A stretch of DNA of 64,000 bases from Terfezia claveryi (lineage: Eukaryota; Ascomycota; Pezizomycetes; Pezizales; Pezizaceae), in assembly GCA_015179025.1 (NCBI GenBank), contig WHUX01000227.1, positions 17,326 through 81,325 of the forward strand. The letters run 5' to 3'. The translations under genes were made by a program, and so were the position numbers. Of the stretch, positions 12,476 to 23,471 are shown in pieces (the first letter of the stretch is position 1; every line of letters begins with the position of its first letter). The notes beneath the pieces were generated by a model. That model ran no database searches. It saw nothing but the letters and a program-made list of their open reading frames with translations, and had not been told where the DNA came from.

Positions 12476-13189
12476 AGTAAACTGAATACTTGATATACAG
12501 ATTTTCCCAAATGATTTCTGTACTCAAGTTCCTTTATACCTCACACACAACAAGCTCATCCAAGCTATATATGTATTGATTTTTATATATAAGCACTATG
12601 TACAAATGCCTGTCTCTTATACTCTATATATATATTGCCTATATATTTAGCTAGAATATAACCATTGCACTAAACCCCACAACTTCCCTCTCCCCTCTAA
12701 ATAGGTCAAACTTGTTTGCTCTCACTGTACTTATATGGTACAGTACTTGTTACTAAACTTGTTATAGGTTCTGTCACAGGTCTTATCATAAGTCCTGTCA
12801 TGGGTTTTGTCATAGATCTTTATTAGTAGGGTTTTTCTTGTCACAGGTTCTTTACATTCCATAAATATACTTATATATATCAGCTATGAAGGCATATGTT
12901 CTACATATACAGTTTAATTTTGCAGGTTTCTGCTCTTGTTGGTAGACCCTACTCATATGATGGTTCGCTTCCCAGAACCCCCAAAAAAGGCTTAAAAAGA
13001 ATTTTTCTCTAGCAGATCTAAAGTTTAATATGACTTCTTAGCTTCATAATATCACACTACTACTGGATTGGGAACACTTTGGTCTCTACATACATAGTCT
13101 AATTATAGAAATTTAAAGAACATTCTATATAAGATAAAGGTATCATAAACTACCTTTATTATTTCCTGAAATTTATTATTACAAGGCCA

Positions 13190-13660
13190 ATATGGGCAAT
13201 ATGGATATTAGAACAACCAGGCCTGATAAGAAGCCCTTCTATTAAGCCAACACTTAGTAACTCTCTATTCTATACTATCCTCTTTGATTTAAGGTCTCTT
13301 TCCTGCCATCTCTAATCATGAGCCCTTTATTGCTGGCAGAGCTGCTATTTAGTATGCATAGCTCTTCGGACAATAGTTTCCTCTACATTATGCCATGGCT
13401 CACGTATTGGTATATGGGGTTGGCAACTAGCAGAAGGAGGGTCAATAATTATAGGATGTTAAACAAATTAGAAAAATTCCACTTGTTTATATAGAGAAGG
13501 CTTTTTATTCTTCTAGTCTTCTAGCTGCTCATAAGAGGGTTCCTCAGAATCCTCTATGCTATCAATTCTTATAGCTTTGGTACCTATATCACTAGAGGTT
13601 GTAGGTACTTCTATTAGTCTACAATACTGATTGTATAGATATCTAGCCCTAAAATTACTA
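13190..13660 (-). pseudogene. Unassigned degenerate reading frame in the large hAT
   Basis: One minus-strand frame from about 13655 to 13190 stays peptide-like between TAG codons: ARYLYNQYCRLIEVPTTSS, then IRIDSIEDSEEPSYEQLED, then QPHIPIREPWHNVEETIVRR. Nearly all stops are TAG or TAA at positions where Gln or Trp would fit, so this is probably a RIP-killed gene. The centre is acidic. I do not recognise the family. Weaker coding-like sequence continues upstream to about 13850, perhaps with an intron. Confidence 0.45.
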
Positions 13661-13859
13661 CATTAAAGGCTTAGCTGCAAGCTTATAACAAAGTCTGGTT
13701 GTTTTCAAGTGATGTACCTACTACAACTACTATAGCATCTTTTTCCTGTCTACTGAGACTTTACAATTTTCTACCTTTACAGCTGCTATATTTTTAGTAC
13801 GTGCAGTTGCCTGTGGCTTCCAAAAGCTTAGTTTCTAAGAGCAATGAAAATATGATTAG

Positions 13860-15200
13860 AATCTATCTAGTATAATCAGTCCATTGGGCAAGCCCATTAA
13901 GCTTAGAATTATAAAGACTAGGATTATACAAGATAACTGCCAAATAATGATATTGGGCAAGTTACTAAATATAAGAAGTTCATACCTTAAAGCCACACTC
14001 TGCTCTCATACTTGTCTGCTTGAAATGGTATGTATAGTATTTTTCTGGATACGAGGATAAGGATGTTAAGGATTTTTAGTAAATAAGCAGTAAATGAGGA
14101 TTAAATGAAGATATGATATGGAGTAAATTGTTATTACTATGTATGGACATATAGGTTTTATCTAGAACTGCTTGAGCTATAGCTTCCACCCTCAGCCCCT
14201 CGATGTCTCTATTGCTAAACCAAAGTAGTCTCCAAAACTTACAGAGCCCTAATACTATAGAGACTAGTATTATTTAGTAGTACTATCACATTACAATTTC
14301 CAAGATATATTTATATAGTAGATTTTGATGGATATTGTACGCTCGAGCCTTAATCTACAAATCTAAGCCTATTTGGAATACAACTTGTACCCCTTTTGGT
14401 AAAGTTCTAAAGTGAAGCTCAGTAGAAATATTACATATATATGTAATAGTACTACCGAATGACTACAGTATGGTAAGCTATACAACTCCCTCAAGGGTTT
14501 ATTTTTCTTAATGAAGCTGTTCCTTTTTCATGCTGCTAGCTTGTATTAACCTTTACTACATAATTGTATTCGATATACTGCAGAAATTATTTAGTCTGTC
14601 TCAGAGTTACAATCCTATTGACTGTCCTTTCAGAAACTAATTAGTTTTGTCATGAACTCATTATCTTGTTATGGACTAATTGTCTTTTCATAATCTAGTT
14701 GACTTATTACCAACTGGTTAACCTCAAGTTGTCACGGACTAGGTAGTTGACTTGTCATGGACTAATATTTTGTTTCAAACTCATTATCTTTTCATAGACT
14801 AGGTAGTTGACTTATTATAGACTGATATTTTATCATAAACTTACTGTCTTTTTATAGACTAGGTAGTTGACTTATCATAGTGGAGTTGTTATTGAGTTCA
14901 CTTGTCATAGACTATATTAGATTATAGTTTGTTAGTTAGATTGTTGTTCACTGTTAATATTACTATTATAGGTACTGTTACAGGTACTATTACGAATACT
15001 ATCATAAGTGCTATCATAGTGCTACAATATAGTTTTTGCTCTCTTTATAACAGTTGCATCTTAAATTCAAACAACTAGAGAACTATCTTATAAGAAAAAT
15101 AAAAACATATAGAAAAAAAAAAAAACAGAAAAAAACAGAAACTCAGAAAAAAAAAAACTCAAAATAAATAAAATTCCATTCCAAATACTACCCATCACAA
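13860..15200. other. No assignable gene; tandem repeats and A-rich tract
   Basis: AT-rich DNA. 14640-14910 holds a ~60-bp imperfect tandem repeat (GACTAGGTAGTTGACTTATCATAG variants). 14940-15030 has shorter TACTATTACGG-like units. 15100-15180 is A-rich. No domain was recognised on either strand. Confidence 0.5.
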
Positions 15201-15247
15201 ATCACAACTTGCCTCCCATTACTTCTATTACTCCAACCTCTCTTCTA

Positions 15248-16304
15248 GTTTATCCTCTGTCCTGATATCCTATATATTCTACTAAGTCTCATCTCTTCCA
15301 ATACATTTGAATAAACTATACTATTGTATTCTTCCATAGCATAAATATGATTCAAGGTCTGGAAGTCCTTCAGTTTGATTGTTTATCTGTTGGCATGGAT
15401 AGCAAGGTGGTTAGCCCCTTGTTTTCAATTTAGTTATTCTCAGTATATTGAATTCCTTATGTTAACTTATAAGAGAGATACTTTATGATATAGTTTTTTG
15501 CTTCCATATGTAGAGCATATACTGCATTAGATGTCATACAAGTTATCGGTAACACCCTAGAGATAGTACTATAATTTTCTGTACTTATATCTTATACTAT
15601 TTCCCTGCATACTCTGCTAAAAAGCAATTGTAGGATTAGGAATTCTACGCTTTTTTGGTACCTTTTTACCTCCTTACACAAGTTCTCTATATAGCATCTC
15701 CTGCTAGTTAAATATCCATAGTTATAAAACAGGTCAATTTTACTTAACTCTGCCCCCAATAATGCTTTTGCTATACTACTTATTGGTTTGCTAAAGGAGG
15801 ATCTTTTGGAGGAGGGTCTGTTGGAGAAGGGTCTGCTGAATCAATTAGTGCTAGATTTGGTAGAGCAGGGTCTACTGGAGGGTCTGCTAGATCAATTAGT
15901 ACATGGTTTGGTAGAGGAGGGTCTACTAGAAGAGGGTCTGCTGAAGGAGGATTTGCTAGAGAAGAGTCTGCTGGATAAGGGTTTGCTGGATTGATTAGTG
16001 TAGGGTTTGGTTAAGAAGGGTCTACTAGAGAAGGGTCTACTGGAGTAGGGTTTGCTGGATCATTTGGTGCAGGGTTTAGTAGAGGACGGTTTACTGAAGG
16101 AGGGTCTGCTAGAGGAGGGTCTGCTAGATGAGGGTCTACTGGATAAGAGTCTGCTAGATGAGGGTCTGCTAGACAAGGGTTATTGGAGCTTAACTTGCTT
16201 CCCATTTTTTTTTTTACCACTAGGGTTTTCTTTTTTTGGGCTGCTTACTTAGTCTTTGGCTTCATAATCATTTTAATCCTAGACTACTTCTTTTTAGCAG
16301 GCAT
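15248..16304 (-). pseudogene. Divergent histone H3-like gene (RIP-degraded) with repeat-rich N-terminal tail
   Basis: The minus strand encodes, in order: a basic start MPAKKK (ATG at 16304) followed by KTLVVKKKMG; a tail of Asp-Pro repeats from the minisatellite 15788-16190; then a histone H3 core. Core matches: KEVKRYQKSVEFLI (H3 REIRRYQKSTELLI, about 15680-15640), FSRVCREIV (FQRLVREIA), SNAVYALHMEAKNYI (SSAVMALQEASEAYL, about 15530-15485), then LAIHANR and TIKLKDFQ (CAIHAKR and TIMPKDIQ, about 15405-15360). Histone H3 is the nucleosome core protein. Loop 1 is about ten residues longer than in canonical H3, a feature in the direction of centromeric variants. Tail, core and last helix lie in three frames; a GT..AG stretch at about 15466-15418 may be an intron. 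At least two TAG/TAA codons replace Gln-type codons, so it is not functional as it stands. Confidence 0.68.
15788..16190. repeat. 15-bp minisatellite (GGTCTGCTGGAGGAG type)
   Basis: More than 20 imperfect 15-bp units. Because the period is divisible by three, frames stay open on both strands: Leu-Leu-Glu-Glu-Gly repeats on plus and Ala-Asp-Pro repeats on minus. Context puts it in the N-terminal tail of the H3-like gene, minus strand. Confidence 0.75.
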
Positions 16305-16569
16305 GTTTGATAGATTTACATGCTAGAATATATTGCAGGTATGACTTTCATATATAGTAGATAACTATAGTGTCTTAAGTATACATATACCAAAACAACA
16401 ACCTAAATACTCTACATAAAACAAAGGAAAACTAAGTTTAATATACCTAGAAAAATGGACAAAAGAAATTGCTTCTCTAGCTATTAATTAGAACATAGAA
16501 AATTTTTATTTTCCTCACAAACAACTCATCAAAATTTTTTTCTATATGTAAGCTCTTATGATAGCTCTT

Positions 16570-17825
16570 GTGACATTAAATTCACCCTACTACAGTACCC
16601 AGTGCTCTTGCACTATTAGGGCATATTGACTGACTATCTCATCAGTGGGGATTCCATAATAATCACTATTATCTTCATCATCCTCAATATCTCTCATGAG
16701 CTTATCTATGGCTTGTGGATTAGGATTAGCACAAATCTAGTCCAAAGTTTGTTGGTATAATATAGAAGCTTCGTTCAAGGTTTCCTCATTATTAGTATCT
16801 ATATCGTCATCATCTGTGAGCCTAGTAGGTATAGAGCTAGTATCAGAGGTATTGTTAATAACCTCATTATTAGTTGTATTGTATTTAAAATATTCTCAGT
16901 CATCTGAATCCTATATAGCATACAAGTTTAGTATCTTGTTTCTATATATTCGTATTTGAGAGCTTATAGGCTCTTCTTCTATAACTGGGTTGCTATTACT
17001 AGTAAATGTAGTCTTGGTAGAGTTAGAATTATCTTGGGAATCTGTGGTAGTTGCATCTGCTCAATGGATTATGATAATGTTTGATGTAGGAGCAACTGAA
17101 TATATCAGAATATATTAGTTTAGATTAAAACCTGGATATGGAAGATTTATAATTCATACTTCCCAGGCCTTCCTAGAAGGATATGCCTTTTCAACCTCCT
17201 CTACAGTCATCTCAAACTTGGGGATTATGTTATCTACTATAATACTCAAGAAGTAGCATTGGGTGTTTTTATCCAATATATTCCATTTCTTCAAGATATA
17301 TATATTTCGATAACACAATCTAATAATCACATATTCATTCAGAATCTCCTTATACTTATCCTGCTCAGTATTAGTAAGCTGGCTCTAGGATGTCCCAATA
17401 GGACGTTTGATAATATCTGCCACTTCCTATATAGTAATTCCTCCATACTGAGCCCTTGATTTCTCTTATCTCAATATATCCTTCAGATGGGCTAGAGTCA
17501 AGGGAGGGCCTCTCAAGGTGGATCTATTAGATCAATTAGATACTGTCTTTGGATTTGTTGAGGTTCTATGTATTTGGATTTCTCCACCAAATTCAACTTC
17601 CAGGTCAAATCACTTTTCCCATAGTAAGGTCACTCTTGCTTCTTTATTTTCTAGAGGTCTGTTCGGTGCAGGCAGTGAAGGCAGTGTAGGTAGTGCAAGT
17701 GGTATAGGCAATGCAGGTGGTGCAGGTAGTGTAGGCAGTATAGATAGTACAAAGGGAGGCAATATTGGAGGTGCAAGCAATACTAGGGGTGCAGTTTTAT
17801 AGAGAATCCTTCTTTTGGGTGGCAT
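16570..17825 (-). pseudogene. Unassigned gene with Pro-rich N-terminus and acidic C-terminus (degenerate)
   Basis: Minus-strand frame from ATG at 17825 (MPPKRRILYKTA) through a Pro/Leu repeat (minisatellite 17655-17800), then a folded-looking middle. There, KYKEILNEYVIIRLCYRN and IVDNIIPKFEMTVEEVEKAY (about 17390-17180) are open over long stretches. The tail is acidic: DDDDIDTNNEETLNEAS and MRDIEDDEDNSDYYG (about 16830-16640). Stops are mostly TAG. It resembles its neighbour, the H3-like gene, in a basic MPxK start and a repeat tail, and stands head to tail with it. Function is unknown. A chromatin or DNA-binding role is only a guess from the charge pattern. Confidence 0.5.
17655..17800. repeat. 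GGTGCAGGTAGTGTAGGC-type minisatellite
   Basis: Short 9-12-bp units, GG(T/C)(G/A)(C/T)A-rich, open on both strands. They form the Pro/Leu-rich segment of the minus-strand gene starting at 17825. Confidence 0.6.
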
Positions 17826-17879
17826 ATTTAGATTAAGGTATATTTGAACTACTATCAAGTTTAATGCCTATGAGAATTG

Positions 17880-18660
17880 TGATTTCTAATGTTTGTGATA
17901 TAATATAGGCTTATAATCATTAGAAAGGAGCTTGATCACAATTTGTAATATAGTAATGGAGGTCAATCTAAATATACAATTGTAAAAAATATTCGAGTAT
18001 CATTCTTTTATATTAGAAAGAAGAGATAGGGGCCCAATTATAGTGTTGTTTGCTAATGCAATCCTAGGTTATTTGCTAATGCAATTACCTACAGGAGGTG
18101 AACTGGTATATTAATATATTTAAACCTAATTAAGTAGCTATAATAAAACTCAAAGGAGGGTATTGTACTAACCAGCCTACGCTAAGTATTGACATATATA
18201 CTGATTAAGGCATTTGTCTAAATAATAAAGATATTATGCCTAAGACAAGTATGTTCGGGAACTAGACTAGTGTTTGAGTATATAACTTATATAAGGCAAT
18301 GCATCTGATACATACTAACCTGACTAGCTCTTTAGGAAAAAAAAAAAAACTACCTAGGCTAGCTAGTCTAATCAGGCTAGGCTAGCATAACATAAAGATA
18401 TACTAAGAAAACAAAATCTAACCTAAATACAACTACACAACTACTAGATCAAGACTACACAACTACCTGCCTCTCGAACCATTGCCTCCTTATAGCCTAT
18501 TCATTGTAGACCATACCCAATCTTAAACTAATCAGACAGTTCAATATGGAGACCATATACTCCCATCCTCAGCAACATCTGGACCTTTACTTGGTTTTTT
18601 CTTCCCTTATGCATGCAAACTTTGGAGATTATTTGCTACAACAACTATGTATATATATGG
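17880..18660. other. No gene recognised
   Basis: AT-rich stretch between two decayed minus-strand genes. 18040-18090 repeats the word TTTGCTAATGCAAT twice. At 18310-18385 a run of A is flanked by GACTAGCT and AGCTAGTC, a weak hairpin. Nothing else could be assigned. Confidence 0.45.
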
Positions 18661-18672
18661 TGAAGGTAAGTT

Positions 18673-19560
18673 TTAGCATTTCTCTATTATATGACCCAAC
18701 CTATTGTATGTAAAACATTCCATATCCAGCAGGAGAGAGAGAGGCTTGCTTTTATCTATCTCAAAATATATACCAATAGCATTAATATATAATAAATAAC
18801 AAGTTAATGGCCAGTTTGGATTTATGGTCAGTTGTCTGATTTTTTGGGACCTAATAATATTCAGCATAATTAGTTGTATACCTTATTCAGAGGTTGTTAT
18901 GCATATACCTCAGTGATCCTAATATCTTAATCAACTCTTTTCCACAGTAATTGACATGCATTCCTGGATTTGGATACCAAGATGATGAGATATAGACACC
19001 CTTTTGCCTAGCATCTATTTGAAGGATTTGTTAATAGGAGGTCAATATCTGCGAATTTTATTAGATAGAAATTTAGGTAGTTGAACAGACTGTGACAAGT
19101 ACATACCGAAGATAGTGTTGGTAGATTACAGATACTCTAACATAAATTGTACATATTGGAATTTATACATTTTCTAATATCAGCAAGTTCACCTTGATAC
19201 CTCTTTAGGAAATTCCCAAACATGCCAATCCATAAGAGGTCATAGAGGGTATAATCATTCAACTTTATCTTATCCCACAATAGATTTGGTATATAATATT
19301 ATAAGGGAATGTCAAGTACAATTAAAATGTTCCAGCTAATCTAAACAAGGCAAAAGATTTTGTAGATATCATATTGCTTAGGGCGCTATTCAAATTGCCA
19401 TTGTACTAGACCCATTGCTACTTCTCAAATATCATAGGGCTTGTGGATTTTTAATTGTTTAGTAATTTTGATAAATTGAGTGAGATTACTACTAATGTCT
19501 GAAAAAGTAACCTCACAGTCAATGCCTGATAAAGTAATATTACAGTCAATATTCGATTAA
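18673..19560 (-). pseudogene. Degenerate gene with a CCHC-like zinc knuckle
   Basis: On the minus strand, long peptide-like stretches are broken mainly by TAG. The clearest is 18867-18673, ending in FEIDKSKPLSLLLDMECFTY and NRLGHIIEKC. The last part fits CX2(C>Y)X4HX4C, a zinc knuckle whose second Cys has become Tyr. Knuckles of this layout occur in LINE ORF1 and gag-like nucleic-acid-binding proteins. Upstream peptide-like frames (about 19400-18970) are in other phases. The family cannot be fixed. It could be hAT cargo or a nested retroelement relic. Confidence 0.4.
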
Positions 19561-20150
19561 GTAACATCCCTATTAATATCTAATTCAGTATCTGAAAGAT
19601 CTAGGTACATCATGGCTATAATTATTATTATAATAATATGGGAGGATATTCTTATGTTTATATATATACTTTAGTAGTGGTAGATTTACTTATAGCAGAT
19701 AAAAAGGCCCTTAGTCAGAAGTAATCTTAGAATACTGTCTCTCTAATCTGAATTAGATACTATCTTCTTTATAGTAATTTTCTTCCTACTACTCATTACA
19801 AAAAGCTATTGTAGCTATGCTACTGTGGGACCATGAAGGATTAGATAAATACCTCTATAGCTTTATGCAAGAGATATAGATCCCTTGAACTATCATGATA
19901 TAAATCCTATAATTGCCAGAATTATTCCCATACCATATTTATTAATATATTCAAATACCTTACTATATTTACTGAATTCTTCTTCCCATATTGTACTATG
20001 GAACAACTGGTAGTAAATCAAATAACTGCCATTTCCTCCACACTGGCACTCAAGTGACTACTTATTAGGACTGCCTATTAGTTCAATGCAAATGTCTTGA
20101 CTGAGTTTATAAATTAGTGGGAGCATACCACATAGGCATAAAAGATACAA
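19560..20150. other. Low-information AT-rich spacer upstream of the hAT transposase
   Basis: Coding-like sequence is weak on both strands. 19500-19600 repeats GAAAAAGTAAC(C/A)TCACAGTCAATG-like words three times. It may contain the first exon or promoter of the hAT transposase. Confidence 0.35.
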
Positions 20151-22757
20151 TGTAATCTCAAAAAGGATGGCCCATCCTGTACAGATAAATACAGTGACCT
20201 GAAATAGACTTCCAGCCATCACTTAGCCAAGCAATAGGCAAATTATTGTTAAGGTGCATTTATCCGAAATGGAAAACCTTTTGTTTTCTGTTTGGCTTGT
20301 AATACACCTTTAGTGTATTCAAGGGTGTTTAATGTAGGTACTTCAAACCTTTAGAATCACATAAAGTCATCCAAATGCTAGAGTATTAGTGGTTCTTCCA
20401 TGCAGAGTATTTAGAGCATGATAAGGAAGGTAGGTTTTACTCAAGCAAACTAGATACTAGATACTTCTAAGCCGCTAATATTTATCTAGGCATCAGTTGC
20501 TCACATAGATCCTGTTTTAGAATTTTCAACCGAGTCTTTCCACAAAGAATTGGTCAAAACTATAGTAGCAGTACATCTACTATTCTATACAATTAAACAT
20601 TTGCAATTCCGCAGACTCATTAATGTATTGCATTTCAATATTATTATACTATCAGCAAATACTTTATGCTATACTGTCTATGAGTATGTACAGGATATTA
20701 CTTTGAAGCTAAAGTATATGATTCCCCATAATATACAAGTGCATATAGCTATAGTCACTTAGACTTCACCTAATAGACTAGTATTTGCTAGGACTACCAT
20801 ATATTACCTAGATAAAAACTAGGTTCTTTATAAGAAAGTAATTGGATTCTAGGCATTAGGCTATACCTCCTACATGGGAAAATTCTTAGTCGAGAAACTA
20901 GCCAAGATTCTAGGCTAATTTGATCTAGCTCAATGTATGCTTTACCTAGTAACAGATAATATACAAGTAAACTATGTTCTAGCCAGAGAGCTTTGAAGTA
21001 TAGTACTTGGTCAGAAATAATAGGCAGATCAGTATTATTTACTATGTTTAGCCTATATACTAGCACTAGCTAGTAAAGCCTTTATAGGGAATTTTAAATT
21101 ACAACCAACAAATAAAGTATTCGATTATAATCTAGGTAACCTAGATACCTCAGTCAATACATTATAGCAATACTCACCTAGTACATTTAGCTGAGCTATT
21201 TTTAAAGTATGTGAGCTATATAAATAAGATAAGATAATCATATACTAACCAAACTAGGTTCATAAGGTATTTAAGGCTATAATTGCTAGTCTTTTATGTC
21301 TGTCGTAATTCAAAGCACTATAGAAAGGAAGCAAAACTCAACCTATTGGTTTACTTCAAGATGTTAAAACATATTAAAATTCAACTTTTCATATATTGGT
21401 AGGGGTGTAATGACTAAAAGATACAATTGACTACTGGATTAGTCATGATGCTAAATTCATAGCCTTTTAACTTACAGAAGATGAATGGCAACAAGTAGAT
21501 CAGGCTATTATCTTTCTAAAGCCATTTGTAGATTATATGAATGATATTTTAAGTAGTAAGAAGGCTACAATTCAGAATGCTTATTTTATCTACAATAATA
21601 TATTTAAACATATCACTCGCTATCATTAGAAGGTTCGAAAGCTCAACAGCCCTTAAGTATCTAGGTTACTAGATGCAACAAAATCTAGTCAAAAGGTATT
21701 GTAGAAATATATCATAGATACCAGCCAGCATGGGTTCATTTACAATATTATAACAAGCTTGGACCCCTCCAAAAAATTAATAATATATGACTCTTAGGAT
21801 AGTGTTTAAATCTAAGATCCCATAATGGATGCTAGAATCACGAGTACAGTCTCATATAGAGATTTCTATAGGTATACTTTATTTTCACCTAGAACAATTT
21901 AGTGATATTGCCTTAATAAAATAGGGTACTGGTGATAATGCTATAGTCCATAATAGCTCCATAAACCCGTAACAAATATATACTCCTATAACATATTGAT
22001 TCTTATACTAAATCTAGTTTACTAGGAAGAATATAGCTAATAATATGGTTATACACTTAGGATACAATTTGAGTACTTCTATGACTCAAACTACTAGTAT
22101 TTCCTGAAAACTCAAGATCAACAAGTACAAGATGCTAATAGTAGTGAACAATCTTACATTATACAGAGATTACAAGCTTGGAGTTTAAAAAATGATTAGG
22201 AAGTGACTGAAGTATGCAGGTACCTCAATTCAGTGATTGTTATATTGTATTAAGGGGACCCATTAAGTTGGTGGAAATCTAACTAAGCAGAATTCCCCAC
22301 TCTTACATAAATGGCATGTGATATCCTAAGCATCCTAGTAAGCTCTGTATTAGTAGAAAGACTGTTTAGTTCAGGGTAAGATATAATGCTATATAGAAGG
22401 AATCGACTAGGGGAATAAATAATCCAAGATCTGCTAATCTCCAAATCATGAGACAAGAGATGAAATATGAATTTAGAAGAGGCAGAATATAATGCTGAAC
22501 CTTGTCAACTTGAGATAGAAGGTAATATAGAAAATATCATTGGTACGGTGCAAGCTTCAGTATTAAATACAAAGTTTTTACAAAAAATTGTACCTTTACC
22601 AGATAACAATAGCAATAGTAATGACTTCCTATCTGATAAGAGTAAAAAAGGTAGTGGCTCCGAAGTAGGTGAGGAAGATGGGAAGAAGGACCTAAAATGC
22701 AGCCCATTTAGGCAAAGAAGTGTAACACTGAATATTTGGGCTCAGCATGCATTGTAG
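20150..22757 (+). pseudogene. hAT transposase (BED finger, RNase H-like core, hATC; degenerate)
   Basis: Transposase of the 12286-23463 element. BED-type finger: Cys codons at 20289 and 20298, His at 20358, Cys at 20376 (CLAC...NHIKSSKC), with a Trp codon turned to TAG. N-terminal helical part at 20550-20762. Catalytic core with LVTDNIQVNYV near 20940-20975 (usually TDNAsNN) and LLCLAYILALASKAF near 21040-21085. C-terminal hATC dimerisation domain at 22255-22445, including DPLSWWKSN, MACDILSILVSSVLVERLFS and YRRNRLGE. After two TGA codons, probably former CGA, the same frame continues into an acidic tail, 22467-22757, which is open and also conserved in the second copy. At least a dozen TAG/TAA codons make it non-functional. 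Confidence 0.82.
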
Positions 22758-22759
22758 AG

Positions 22760-23430
22760 AGAGTAAGGGGTAGAGGAACTGGTGATACCTACCCGACTTG
22801 GAAAGAAGAAGGCAAGAACTCAAGACATGCCCCTTATTACTACACTACTTACAAGTTGACTCTGGAAGAGGATAAGGAAGAATTATGTAGTATAAATGGG
22901 TTGAGAAGTGGGAACATCTAGGCTGGTGATGAAGTTAGGTAGATGAAATAGAAATAATTCTACTGATCAAATTGTATGGTACAAATACGAGGAGTAGAAG
23001 GTGAAGATAGGGTTATATAAACTGTACTATAGAGAGTACGCTAGTTGTTATAGGTAGTAGAGTAGTATCACTGAAAGAGTAGCTATGTTATAAGAAGAGA
23101 GGCTATATAGACTGATGATGTAATTAGAAAGATAATATGTAAATGTTTATAATCGGAAAATTATATGGGTGATAATATGAGGAATAGAAGGTAGAGGCCA
23201 ATTTGTATTACTTGTATTATAGAGAGTACACCAGTTGTCATGGGTAGTAGACTTATGTCATAGGGAGGGAGCTATATTATAGAGAGGGAAGCATTGTCAT
23301 AGGATACAATAGTGTTCCAAGAAATCAAATAATTAGTTTTTTCTAGATTATTTGTAGTTAGAATCTAGTTTAGATATTGTGAGATAGAGAATGGTTCAGT
23401 TTGGTTTCGGCTCAGAGTAAGTAGAGAGAA
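22760..23430. other. 3' non-coding part of the large hAT
   Basis: Sequence between the transposase tail and the right terminal repeat. Its inverted counterpart, clearly alignable, is at 24840-25470 in the second hAT copy. No gene. Confidence 0.6.
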
Positions 23431-23471
23431 AATCTGATCTGAACTGCTCTGTAGAGCACTCTATAGATATA
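23431..23471 (-). repeat. Right terminal inverted repeat and 8-bp target duplication of the large hAT
   Basis: Read on the minus strand from 23463: TAGAGTGCTCTACAGAGC, then AGTTCAGATCAGATTTTC. The same end, in inverted orientation and slightly diverged, is present at 24805 in the second hAT copy. The duplication TAGATATA is at 23464-23471. Confidence 0.72.

Larger units (their letters stand above)
12286..23463 (+). mobile_element. Very large hAT-type transposon (11.2 kb) with cargo
   Basis: Ends: the left reads TAGTGTGCTCTATCAGAG at 12286-12303; the reverse complement of the right end reads TAGAGTGCTCTACAGAG at 23447-23463. Both become CAGNG, the hAT terminal consensus, if the first T is a RIP-derived C. 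The flanks are an identical 8-bp duplication TAGATATA at 12278-12285 and 23464-23471, the length expected for hAT. Inside are a hAT transposase (about 20150-22760, plus strand), a histone H3-like gene, and several unassigned decayed genes on the minus strand. The inner sequence could also include later nested insertions. The element boundaries themselves are well supported. Confidence 0.75.

Noticed and set aside
13740..13850. ARTKNIAAVK near 13790 on the minus strand resembling the histone H3 tail ARTKQTARK
   Set aside because: Not preceded by Met, not followed by a tail-like Lys/Arg pattern, and in a different frame from nearby coding-like sequence. Four identical residues are easily chance.
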